From: Alishewanella agri BL06
GTDB taxonomy: Bacteria > Pseudomonadota > Gammaproteobacteria > Enterobacterales > Alteromonadaceae
DNA: 64,000 nucleotides
Assembly (NCBI RefSeq): GCF_000272005.1
Contig: NZ_AKKU01000017.1
Location: 1 to 64,000, forward strand
Direction of reading: 5' to 3'
Shown piece after piece: positions 55,201 to 62,443 of this stretch; the first letter of the stretch is position 1; each line of letters begins with the position of its first letter. The position numbers were made by a program, and so were the translations under genes. The notes below the pieces were generated by a model. That model was not told the origin of the DNA, searched no databases, and was given only the letters and a program-made list of their open reading frames with translations.

Positions 55201-56241
55201 TTGCGCATCCAGGGCACTGTTGTCACCAGAGGCATAGAGGTCATCCAGCACTTTGGCAACCTGCACATAGCTGGCGCTAATCAGCTCGTTATCGCTATTG
55301 TAAGCCGCCAGTGCCAGCTGATTCTTGGCCATGGCTTTTGCCTGTTCTGCGGTAAAGTTTGCACTAAATACCGCTGCATTGGCCAGGTGTGGCACTAACT
55401 GAGTCAGGCTGTCATCAGCCGCCACCGGCGTCAGTTCAATACTGCTGCCACCTTCGATTTCATCGCTATTATTCACGGTTAAACTGGCATCGGTAGAGTA
55501 GAACAACTTCACCACTGGCGCGGTATCGGCTACCGGCGTATTCCAGACAAAGGTATTGGCTGTTAACCAATGGGCAGCAGCGCCCTGGATACTGACACCC
55601 AGTGAAACAATCGGAAACTCATAAACGTTGGCATTACCTGAAAATACCCAGTTCATGCGGGCAAAATCCGGATCATCCTGTGACAGTGGCATCTGCATAT
55701 CCGGACCGGGGTCTTTACCAGCATCATCGGTACCGATATGGATAATAAAGTTACCGCAAGCCCCTTCGGTACCGGCATAGCCTGGCTTCAGATTCAGGAT
55801 CCAGTAGGCGCCATAGTTTGGATCAATACCGTTATACTGCAAGCCATTATCCCAGGACGGAGCAATGGAAGACGGCTGGTAAGCGTCACAGGTCTCGTTA
55901 TTCCAGGTATGTAACCGGAAACCTTCATAGGCGCCATCTTGTGGCCGTTTGTAGAACAATACCGCCTGATCAGGCCCGGCTGTTACTACCGGGGCTGGTG
56001 CGTTAGGATCTTTACCGACCCGGCAACCATCATTGGTATCGTTCGGGAACTGACCTTTGGGACAGGAGAACGGCGGTGGATCAATACAGGCAGTATTGGT
56101 TGGGTTTGGGATCTGTGGCAGGGTACAGGTCAGCAAAGCGCTGCCGGGACTGGTGGAGTCTCCGCCACCACCACAACCGTATAGCAGTAAAGCGCACAGC
56201 GCAAGACTGCTCAGTTTTAGCATTTTGAACAGATTAAACAT
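52252..56241 (-). CDS. Pullulanase-type alpha-1,6-glucosidase lipoprotein with duplicated C-terminal binding modules
   Basis: This 1329-residue enzyme has a lipoprotein signal (LALCALLLYGC), a Pro/Cys-rich spacer, a PUD/CBM41-like starch-binding domain (about residues 90-210), a CBM48-like region and a GH13 pullulanase barrel. Catalytic regions are DVVYNHTSSSG, NDFRFDIMGHH (nucleophile Asp), YFYGEGWNFGE (Glu) and SKHDNETLWD (Asp). The last 220 residues are two copies of a module of about 108 residues (VRGGFNGWGEADAF and LRGGMNGWGETNAF; YEFKVASSDW in both), resembling SusE/F-like or E-set starch-binding domains. It debranches starch or pullulan at the cell surface. It lies 54 bp after the TonB receptor on the same strand, likely in one transcript. 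Confidence 0.92.
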   Translation of the reverse strand: MFNLFKMLKLSSLALCALLLYGCGGGGDSTSPGSALLTCTLPQIPNPTNTACIDPPPFSCPKGQFPNDTNDGCRVGKDPNAPAPVVTAGPDQAVLFYKRPQDGAYEGFRLHTWNNETCDAYQPSSIAPSWDNGLQYNGIDPNYGAYWILNLKPGYAGTEGACGNFIIHIGTDDAGKDPGPDMQMPLSQDDPDFARMNWVFSGNANVYEFPIVSLGVSIQGAAAHWLTANTFVWNTPVADTAPVVKLFYSTDASLTVNNSDEIEGGSSIELTPVAADDSLTQLVPHLANAAVFSANFTAEQAKAMAKNQLALAAYNSDNELISASYVQVAKVLDDLYASGDNSALDAQLGVRYNGNDVSVAVWAPTARSVKLKLYNASKAATATHNMTADATTGVWRYNGSRSALDRQFYRFEVEVYHPLTRKVEMIEATDPYSVNVSTNGRYSQFVDLNDAETKPEGWDSREVPVVANPTDIVIYEGHVRDFSIRDQSTPAAHRGKYLAFAEADSAPVRHLRKLAENGLTHFHVLPLNDQANINEDANRRINLTDTIGRLCQLNAQAPVCGVENANATIESVLQSYLPYESKAQELVQSMRAIDGFNWGYDPHHFIAVEGSYASNPEGIARIKEVRAMNKALNDLGLRVALDVVYNHTSSSGLFDNSVFDKIVPGYYHRYNETTGNIERSTCCENTATEHKMFDKFIKDSLVILSRDFGFNDFRFDIMGHHPKEGILAAREAVRAIDPDVYFYGEGWNFGEVANNRLFTQAKQQDMAGTEVGTFNDRIREAVRSAALFSGVNNDGNLAQQDFVRISLAGTLKDFVFKNYRDITGPASSANWNGQAAGYADSPADIINYVSKHDNETLWDNLQAKLPESMALTERVRAQNVAIAIPLMSQGIPFLQLGGDFLRSKSMDRDSYDSGDWFNFVDFTYQTNNWAVGLPLAEKNEASWENIARLFLNRETKAESEDIQFAAAVFAEFLSIRSGSPLFRLRTADDITARLGFHNIGRNQQQGLIVMSLDDGLGVPDLDPMYDAMVVVINGTSGELSHTVPTAAGFELHPIQQASVDQRVHSASFTQQADAGTFTVPANTIAVFVKPQMGAQGAGLAADATLGAPDIPPYAATDVFVRGGFNGWGEADAFSYDGAGIYTASINIDQGSYEFKVASSDWSTVNLGAGAAGNQVVVGTPLVIQTSNDNLRIDIAKSSTYVFTLNANDAAAPTLTVSEYVPYGPTTIFLRGGMNGWGETNAFNYVGANKYSVDINITAGNYEFKVASSDWATVNMGAGAAGNTLTLGTPKIIETSNDNLRMDFAETATYNFLLDATFTAEPELTVTKKE

Positions 56242-56295
56242 GGTTTACTTACTCCAATTCTGTGTTACCAGCTGCGGGCACGAATGCCCGCGGCA

Positions 56296-59148
56296 TTAAA
56301 ATGAGTACACTGCGCCCAGGAAGTACTGACGACCGAAGAATTGCAAGGTACCGGTCATCGCTTGCTGGCCAAAATAGCTCTTGGTTGGCTCATCCGTCAG
56401 GTTATTCACCTGGAACAGCATCTTCAGATTGTCGTTAAACTGGTAGCCAAACTGAAAGTCCACCACCATTTCGCTATCAAAGTTGGTGATCTGCTCGTTA
56501 ATCCCGACTTGTGATGAGACAAAGGGTGAGCGATAACGGGCGTTAATCCGGGTATCGATACCTTCGTATTCCCAAAACAGCGTGGCATTCACGACATTTT
56601 TCGACAGCCCCTCAAAAGTCGTTTCAATCGGTTCGCCACCCAGGCTATTGATCAGTGATACTTCACTCTCGGTGTAGGAGTAACTCAGTTGCGCTCCCAG
56701 GCCAGATAAGGCGCCTGGCAGGGCTTTAAATACCTGAGTCCACGCAATTTCAGCACCACGGATATAACCGCCATTACTGTTGTTTACTGCGGTAAATAGC
56801 GAGCCATTTCGGGTTGCCACCGGTACACCCGATTCCGGATCCGGGATAATAAAATCCGGTACCGGGAAACCGGCCGCTTTAAAATCAAATTCCGGTAATA
56901 CATCATCCTGAATAAAAGATTGGATATCCTTGTAGAAAAGCGCTGCCGCTAAGGCACCACTGCCAAAATAATATTCCAGTGACAGATCATACTGATTAGC
57001 TTCAAACGGCCGCAGGAAAGGACTGTTGGAACTGTTACCGGTAATTTCACCGGTATCACTGATATTAAAGGATGTGACCGACGCCAAACGGTTAATCGGT
57101 GGGCGGGAGATCACTTTGGCACTGGCAAAACGTAATTGCCACTCATCGGTCAGCGCCAGATTCAGGTTTAAGCTGGGTAGATGCTTGGTGTACTTGTCAC
57201 CTACGATACCTGCGGCATAACGGGTATTGATTAACCCGACTTCATCGGCGATATTCTGTGCACCACGCAAAGGGTCGCCACCGACATCTGACAGGTTAGT
57301 GGCACTTTGGTCGGTGGTTACCCGCCGTACCCCGATATTACCGGTTAACGGTAAGCCAAATAATTCGGTATCCAGATTCGCCATCAGATAACTGGCGAGC
57401 ACATCTTCATACACCCGGCCACTCTCTAATACCGACCAGGCAGTATTAGCTGTAGCGTTAGGATCGCGGTTAATCACATCTGGGTTACCCGCACCCCAGG
57501 TTTGCACCGGCTGCGGAATACCCTGCGGGAACCAGGCCGCCAGGGCTTTATCCAGATCAATAGCCAGATAGCTGGGGTAGCTTGCAAATTTACCTTTAAA
57601 ATCAACTTGCTTTACCATATCAGCGGTTAGACGTAATGGTGGCTGGCCGGTTAAGAACATACCATCACTACCGTATTCAAATACCGAGCGGTCATTTGAG
57701 TAACGACGGGCTGAGTAGCGCACACCAAATTCCACAGAGCGGATAACCGGCAGTTCCAGATCAAAACTCAAATCCAACCGGGCAGCATTAACTTCATCAG
57801 TATTTACAAACGGATAAATACCGTACTTACTGACCATCAGACGGTTAATATCACTAAAAGCATCCGCCTGACTCAGGCCGATCGCCGGTAAATTCAGGCC
57901 ATTGAGTTGATAGTTAATAGAGACATTCGGGTCCAGCACCGGATTGGCCACGGTAGCGTCCTGTGCCACTAACGACCAGAGTAAGCCGTTACGGAAATCG
58001 CTGCTGGCTCTGGAGTGCGACAGGTCAAACACCAGATTAACCCGGTCGTTAATATCCCAGTCAGCCTTCATGCCATAGCTATGGACTTCATCAGCGTCGC
58101 GGTTGTCATCATTCACCACTTCTACCCGGGTAAAGCCATTGCGGGTACGACTGATATTACCGCCCACCAGCGATGAGCCATTATAAATCGGGTTGCTGAT
58201 ATTAGCTGTCGCGCCTTCAAATTTAACCCGGAAACCACGGGCAAAGGCTTCGCGGTCAAACTGCGAAATAAACACATCGCCGGTCAGACTAAAGGCCTCA
58301 TTGGGTTGCCACTGTAACGAACCCAGATAGCCGTTACGGGTTTCCTCACCACCCAGATGCTGGATCTCAAAACCTTCGCTGATATATTCCGGCGTGTCAT
58401 CCTGATTCAAATCCCGGCTCACGTTGTAAGCTAAGCCAATGAACTGTGTCGCCACGCTGGGTTGATACAAGCGCGCATAGCCCAGTGCCAAGCCCAGGGT
58501 ATCATCCAGAAACTTGCCCTGATAGGACAGGCTAAAACGATGACCAAACTCTTCACCATCCGGAACCTCGTTGGCACGGTCATTTTGCATGCCACGCAAG
58601 TTGGCAGTAAAAGTATGGGTTTTATCGTTACCCAGTACTCGCGCCGTTTGTAGCTCAACGGTACCAGCAACACCCCCTTCAATCAGTGAAGCTTTCGGCG
58701 ATTTATACACCGCAGCAGAGGAGATTAATTCAGACGGGTACTGATCAAATTCAATATTACGCTTACCACTGGTAGAGACCTGTTCTCGTCCATTCAGCGT
58801 GGAGAACACAAAGCCACCCGACATACCGCGAATGTTGATTTCAGCCGCCTGGCCGCCGGTTCGCACTGCAGAAATACCAGGCAGACGGGTTAAGGCGTCA
58901 GCGATCGAGACGTCGGGTAAGGCCCCGAGATCGTCGGCAGAAATGGTTTCAGATACCACATCACCAAAGCGTTTACTGTCGAGCGAACGAAATAAACTTT
59001 GTGCAAAACCACGCACCTGTATTACTTCAACCTGTTCTTCTGTTGTCTGCTCCGCTGGTTGCGGCGCTGTTTCCTGCGCCAGCACAAACGAGCTGACACC
59101 CGCTGTCATCATCGCTGCTGACAGCAGGCTAAGCCTGTACCTTGCCAT
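56296..59148 (-). CDS. TonB-dependent receptor (maltodextrin type)
   Basis: This 950-residue outer-membrane receptor has a signal peptide (AAMMTAGVSSFVLA), a TonB-box-like EVIQVRG, a plug (DVVSETISADDLGALPDVSI, LTRLPGISAVRTGGQAAEIN) and a 22-strand barrel ending FLGAVYSF. The plug style is that of the carbohydrate receptors of Alteromonadales, Xanthomonas and Caulobacter (MalA-like). It precedes the pullulanase gene by 54 bp, and the operator palindrome lies 115 bp upstream, so it should import maltodextrins released by the surface pullulanase. AAGG precedes the ATG. Confidence 0.9.
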   Translation of the reverse strand: MARYRLSLLSAAMMTAGVSSFVLAQETAPQPAEQTTEEQVEVIQVRGFAQSLFRSLDSKRFGDVVSETISADDLGALPDVSIADALTRLPGISAVRTGGQAAEINIRGMSGGFVFSTLNGREQVSTSGKRNIEFDQYPSELISSAAVYKSPKASLIEGGVAGTVELQTARVLGNDKTHTFTANLRGMQNDRANEVPDGEEFGHRFSLSYQGKFLDDTLGLALGYARLYQPSVATQFIGLAYNVSRDLNQDDTPEYISEGFEIQHLGGEETRNGYLGSLQWQPNEAFSLTGDVFISQFDREAFARGFRVKFEGATANISNPIYNGSSLVGGNISRTRNGFTRVEVVNDDNRDADEVHSYGMKADWDINDRVNLVFDLSHSRASSDFRNGLLWSLVAQDATVANPVLDPNVSINYQLNGLNLPAIGLSQADAFSDINRLMVSKYGIYPFVNTDEVNAARLDLSFDLELPVIRSVEFGVRYSARRYSNDRSVFEYGSDGMFLTGQPPLRLTADMVKQVDFKGKFASYPSYLAIDLDKALAAWFPQGIPQPVQTWGAGNPDVINRDPNATANTAWSVLESGRVYEDVLASYLMANLDTELFGLPLTGNIGVRRVTTDQSATNLSDVGGDPLRGAQNIADEVGLINTRYAAGIVGDKYTKHLPSLNLNLALTDEWQLRFASAKVISRPPINRLASVTSFNISDTGEITGNSSNSPFLRPFEANQYDLSLEYYFGSGALAAALFYKDIQSFIQDDVLPEFDFKAAGFPVPDFIIPDPESGVPVATRNGSLFTAVNNSNGGYIRGAEIAWTQVFKALPGALSGLGAQLSYSYTESEVSLINSLGGEPIETTFEGLSKNVVNATLFWEYEGIDTRINARYRSPFVSSQVGINEQITNFDSEMVVDFQFGYQFNDNLKMLFQVNNLTDEPTKSYFGQQAMTGTLQFFGRQYFLGAVYSF

Positions 59149-59261
59149 ACCTTATTTCCCCGTCTTTGTTGTTTTTTATCAGTCAGCCTTAACCGCAAAA
59201 TGGGCTGATGCTGCTAACTTTTTCCTGTTTAGTTATTGACCGGTTTAGCGATTTCCGCAAG

Positions 59262-59277
59262 ATGAATACGTATTCAT
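59262..59277. promoter_or_regulatory. Palindromic LacI-type operator upstream of TonB receptor
   Basis: ATGAATACGTATTCAT is a perfect 16 bp palindrome containing the same TGAATACGTATTCA core as at 34.5 kb. On the minus strand it is followed by CTTGCGG, a possible -35 in the same register as at the MFS promoter. It also lies about 140 bp before the divergent unknown gene at 59415, which could share the control. The remaining sequence of 59149-59414 holds no gene. Confidence 0.75.
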
Positions 59278-59414
59278 AAAGCGGTTACTAACACAAAAAA
59301 TTAACTTCACTGATAGCGCAAGCTTTTCAATTCAAAAAAACCTGTAGCAATTCTTTGCTGGCGACTGCAGCAGTGCTATGTTGTGCGCAGTTAAGTGGAC
59401 TACGGAGCCAAGGA

Positions 59415-60830
59415 TTGAATCTGGCCTTTGTCAAAAAATCGGTATTTGTACGTAATCTGGAGCAATTGCTGGGGTTTTTGTATAGTCCGAATCACGCCTG
59501 TTTTTACCGGGAAGCACTAGACTTTTTCCAACAGCGACAGGCCCGGCAACAAGAATTACACCTAGCAGAGCAGCGCTGGCAACAGGCGCAGCAAGGTACT
59601 AATGCTGACGTACTGAAGCAAACGCGAAAAACCTTTACAGATTTGCAGTTTGTGGATGAAAAGCAACGCATTGCCCGCTGGCAAAGTTTATTGCAGGCGG
59701 CAGAAGCGCTGTTACAGTTAAGCGAAGGTAGTCAGGCCAGCGATAGTCAGATGCTTAGCGCCCGGTTGTTAGGCGGGTTATTGATCACCTCTGCCAGCAA
59801 TAAACGCAAACTCCTACTGCTCGAATATGCTTACAAACCCCTGTACCGGGCGCTTTTAAGTCTACGCTTGCTGGAACACTTGCTGGAACAGCAAATACTG
59901 AAAGATCCGCAGTGGCAGGCCTGGTACCTGCATCGTGATATAACGCAACCAGCAGAATGTGAGTATCGGCAGAAATTACAACTGCCCCTGGTAATGGCCA
60001 CCTTTTTGCAGCATTTTGGACAGCTTGATCCTGATGCTCAGTTCCTGTTAACAGCAGCATCGGACAACGTACCGGAAAAAGCCTTTAGCGCACAGGAGCG
60101 CGAACATTTTTTGGCGTTAACGTTACAAGGCAGTTTGCAACTGTTGCAGCAAGGTTTAGGGCAGCTGCCATTTAGCCGCGGCAATAAAGAGCAGCGCGAA
60201 TACCATGTGCAGCAGCAACAGTTCTTACAGCAGCAATTGCAGCGCTTTATTACCGCCAAAGCAGATACACCGCTGGGTAGTCTGTTTAAAGTCCCGCAGG
60301 CATATACGTCAATCGTCTTACCGGGGCGCAGCCGGTATAACTACGATGCCCTACCCAGAGCTGCCCTGCTGATGCGTGAAGCTGCGGCAAGGGGCGACTA
60401 CAATGGCTTGCTGGTGGATTGCTTATTCCGCATTGTCGGTCTGTTTCCACAGGGCTATGGCATGGTCTTTACCCCGCTGGGCGATGATGGTAAACCGCAA
60501 TTAAAATATGAATTTGCGATCGTCAATTCTTTGTATCCGGAAAAACCCGAACAACCGCTGTGCCGGGTAGTCAGCCGCAATCAGCAGTATCGAAATACCG
60601 GTTATAACATTAGCTTGAGTACCGAACTCAACCTGTATTTTAAACCAGCTCGAGATCGCTTAAAAACGCTGCCAGAGCAACGCTTGAAAGAACTGCTCAA
60701 TATGTTGTATCAGGATGGCGAAGCGAAATACCTGAGCCGCTTAGTACCTAAATGCTGGCAGCCGGAGAACTTTTTCAGTGTTCCGGAGCATCAAAATCTG
60801 TGGCACAGCGCACAGCAGCGGCAGAATTAG
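59415..60830 (+). CDS. Protein of unknown function, divergent from TonB receptor
   Basis: I place the start at a TTG at 59415 (NLAFVKKSVFVRNLEQLLGF) because GGAG lies 8 bp upstream; a TTG at 59355 is the alternative. The 471-residue product has no signal peptide or membrane segment. It is Gln- and Leu-rich and mostly helical in the first half (EQRWQQAQQGTNADVLKQTR), with a more mixed C-terminal part (YNGLLVDCLFRIVGLFPQGY, LYPEKPEQPLCRVVSRN, LSTELNLYFKPARDRLKTL). I do not recognise the family. It shares the intergenic region with the maltodextrin receptor and converges with the halogenase gene, suggesting a link to starch use or its control. Confidence 0.65.
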   Translation: MNLAFVKKSVFVRNLEQLLGFLYSPNHACFYREALDFFQQRQARQQELHLAEQRWQQAQQGTNADVLKQTRKTFTDLQFVDEKQRIARWQSLLQAAEALLQLSEGSQASDSQMLSARLLGGLLITSASNKRKLLLLEYAYKPLYRALLSLRLLEHLLEQQILKDPQWQAWYLHRDITQPAECEYRQKLQLPLVMATFLQHFGQLDPDAQFLLTAASDNVPEKAFSAQEREHFLALTLQGSLQLLQQGLGQLPFSRGNKEQREYHVQQQQFLQQQLQRFITAKADTPLGSLFKVPQAYTSIVLPGRSRYNYDALPRAALLMREAAARGDYNGLLVDCLFRIVGLFPQGYGMVFTPLGDDGKPQLKYEFAIVNSLYPEKPEQPLCRVVSRNQQYRNTGYNISLSTELNLYFKPARDRLKTLPEQRLKELLNMLYQDGEAKYLSRLVPKCWQPENFFSVPEHQNLWHSAQQRQN

Positions 60831-60844
60831 CCACTGTTAAACAG

Positions 60845-60873
60845 CAGGATGACGGACATCGCCCGTCATCCTG
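60845..60873. terminator. Convergent terminator hairpin
   Basis: CAGGATGACGG and CCGTCATCCTG form a perfect 11 bp stem with a 7 nt loop between the unknown gene and the halogenase gene. It abuts the halogenase stop codon. The T-run is weak, so the strength is uncertain, but the position suits bidirectional termination. Confidence 0.65.
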
Positions 60874-62373
60874 TTAACTCTGACTTTGTAAAAAGCTTTG
60901 GAGGCTTGGCAAGGCCGCGACCGTTTTGCTAATGACCTGCTTAAGGTCAGCAAAAAAGCCTGTGAGTTGCGCCTTAGTAAGGCTATCCGCCAGCGGATGA
61001 TAGCTGGCAGGCAACAGATTTTGTCCTAGCAGCACCTGTTGCCAGGCCACTTCGGTAAACAGCTCATCCTGTTGCCGGAAGATTTGCGCGCTGTGACGGA
61101 ATAACTCCAGCCGCTGCGCCAGAGCGTCAGGCAAAGCCATCTCCCGGCAATATTGCCAAAGCGGATGATCAGTACGCTGATTTAAGTGGTAGTGCAAAAT
61201 AATAAAATCACGGATCGCTTCAAATTCCTGCTGCGACTGACGATTAAATTCGTTGCTGAGCGCTGTCATATCCTGTGTTGCCGGGAAGCATTGCACCAAC
61301 CGCACCACCGCACTTTGAATCAGATGAATACTGGTTGACTCCAGCGGCTCCAGAAAACCACTGGATAAGCCAATGGCCACACAGTTACGCCGCCATTGCT
61401 GCTTGCGCCGCCCGGTAACAAAACTGATTTTGCGCGGCTCGGCCAGCGCAGGGGCATCGAGGTTGCTGAGCAGGGTTTGTTTCGCCTGCTCATCGTCAAG
61501 AAAACGGCTGCTATAGACCAGGCCATTACCGGTGCGATGTTGCAATGGTATCCGCCATTGCCAGCCACCGCCATGCGCAATAGCGCGGGTGTATGGCACT
61601 ATCGGATAACGGGCTTCTGAAGGTACCGCCAGCGCACTGTCACAGGGTAGCCAGTGTTGCCAGTTGTCATAACCGGCAGCCAGGGTTTGTTCAATCAGCA
61701 AAGCCCTTAAGCCGGAACAGTCAATAAAGAGATCAGCACTCAATACCTGGCCATCGGTCAGTACCACTGCAGCGATGTCACCAGATGGTTTTTGCTCAAC
61801 TTTGGCAATTAAGCCTTCAATCCGCTTTACCCGGCGCTGCTCGCTATAACGACGTAAAAATGCGGCATAGAGCCCGGCGTCAAAATGATAGGCATATTGT
61901 AAGCCAGGTAAAGGGGAATTCGGCAGCTGCGACTGCGGGCTGAATTTACCGGCTTTCGCCGCCTGATAGTTCAGGGAATAATCCCAAAAGCTACTGTTAT
62001 CACCTTTGGCCTGCGCGGCCAGCCAGAAATGATGAAAGGATGCCATGCCAAGCTGGCGGCCAACCGGACCAAAGGCATGCATATAACTATCACCCTGCCG
62101 GCCCCAGTTTTCAAACTGAATACCCAGCTTAATACTGCCTTTGGTTTCGCGTAAAAACTCGGCCTCGTTAATCCCCAAGGCAGCATTAAAATGCTGAATC
62201 GCCGGAATAGTCGCCTCGCCAACACCGACTGTGCCTATCGTATCGGACTCGACTAACTGTAAGTCAATTTGTTCGCCGAGAATGCGCGCCAGCATCGCTG
62301 CGGTCATCCAACCGGCAGTACCTCCGCCGACTATCAATACCCGGCGCACCTGATTTAAATCTGTATTCTTCAC
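60874..62373 (-). CDS. Flavin-dependent tryptophan halogenase-like protein
   Basis: This 499-residue protein has the FAD-binding GGGTAG (16-21), the catalytic lysine region GSIKLGIQFENW (Lys82), GWQWRIP near residue 270 (the WxWxIP signature that blocks monooxygenase chemistry) and SGFLEPLESTSIHLIQ with the conserved Glu. Halogenases of this type chlorinate or brominate tryptophan, indole or phenols using FADH2. Many homologs sit beside TonB receptors in carbohydrate-degrading gammaproteobacteria with no natural-product cluster, and their native role is unclear. The GTG start has a strong GGAGG box. It follows the partial TonB receptor gene by 70 bp on the same strand. Confidence 0.88.
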   Translation of the reverse strand: MKNTDLNQVRRVLIVGGGTAGWMTAAMLARILGEQIDLQLVESDTIGTVGVGEATIPAIQHFNAALGINEAEFLRETKGSIKLGIQFENWGRQGDSYMHAFGPVGRQLGMASFHHFWLAAQAKGDNSSFWDYSLNYQAAKAGKFSPQSQLPNSPLPGLQYAYHFDAGLYAAFLRRYSEQRRVKRIEGLIAKVEQKPSGDIAAVVLTDGQVLSADLFIDCSGLRALLIEQTLAAGYDNWQHWLPCDSALAVPSEARYPIVPYTRAIAHGGGWQWRIPLQHRTGNGLVYSSRFLDDEQAKQTLLSNLDAPALAEPRKISFVTGRRKQQWRRNCVAIGLSSGFLEPLESTSIHLIQSAVVRLVQCFPATQDMTALSNEFNRQSQQEFEAIRDFIILHYHLNQRTDHPLWQYCREMALPDALAQRLELFRHSAQIFRQQDELFTEVAWQQVLLGQNLLPASYHPLADSLTKAQLTGFFADLKQVISKTVAALPSLQSFLQSQS

Positions 62374-62387
62374 CTTGCCTCCAACAA

Positions 62388-62426
62388 AAAGGCCCCTGTC
62401 TATGCTCGATAGTAACAGGGGCCTTT
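62388..62426 (-). terminator. Rho-independent terminator/attenuator between TonB receptor and halogenase
   Basis: AAAGGCCCCTGT and ACAGGGGCCTTT form a perfect 12 bp stem with a 15 nt loop; read on the minus strand it ends in TTTTTG. It lies right after the receptor stop, so it should end or weaken transcription into the halogenase gene and let the receptor be made in excess. Confidence 0.8.
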
Positions 62427-62443
62427 ACTCACGTCAGGTGTGA

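Noticed and set aside
59440-59460. TTTGTACGTAATC as a fourth operator
   Set aside because: Poor symmetry and located within the coding start of the unknown gene.
60874-62373. Halogenated natural-product gene cluster
   Set aside because: No synthetase, transferase or tailoring genes surround the halogenase-like gene.
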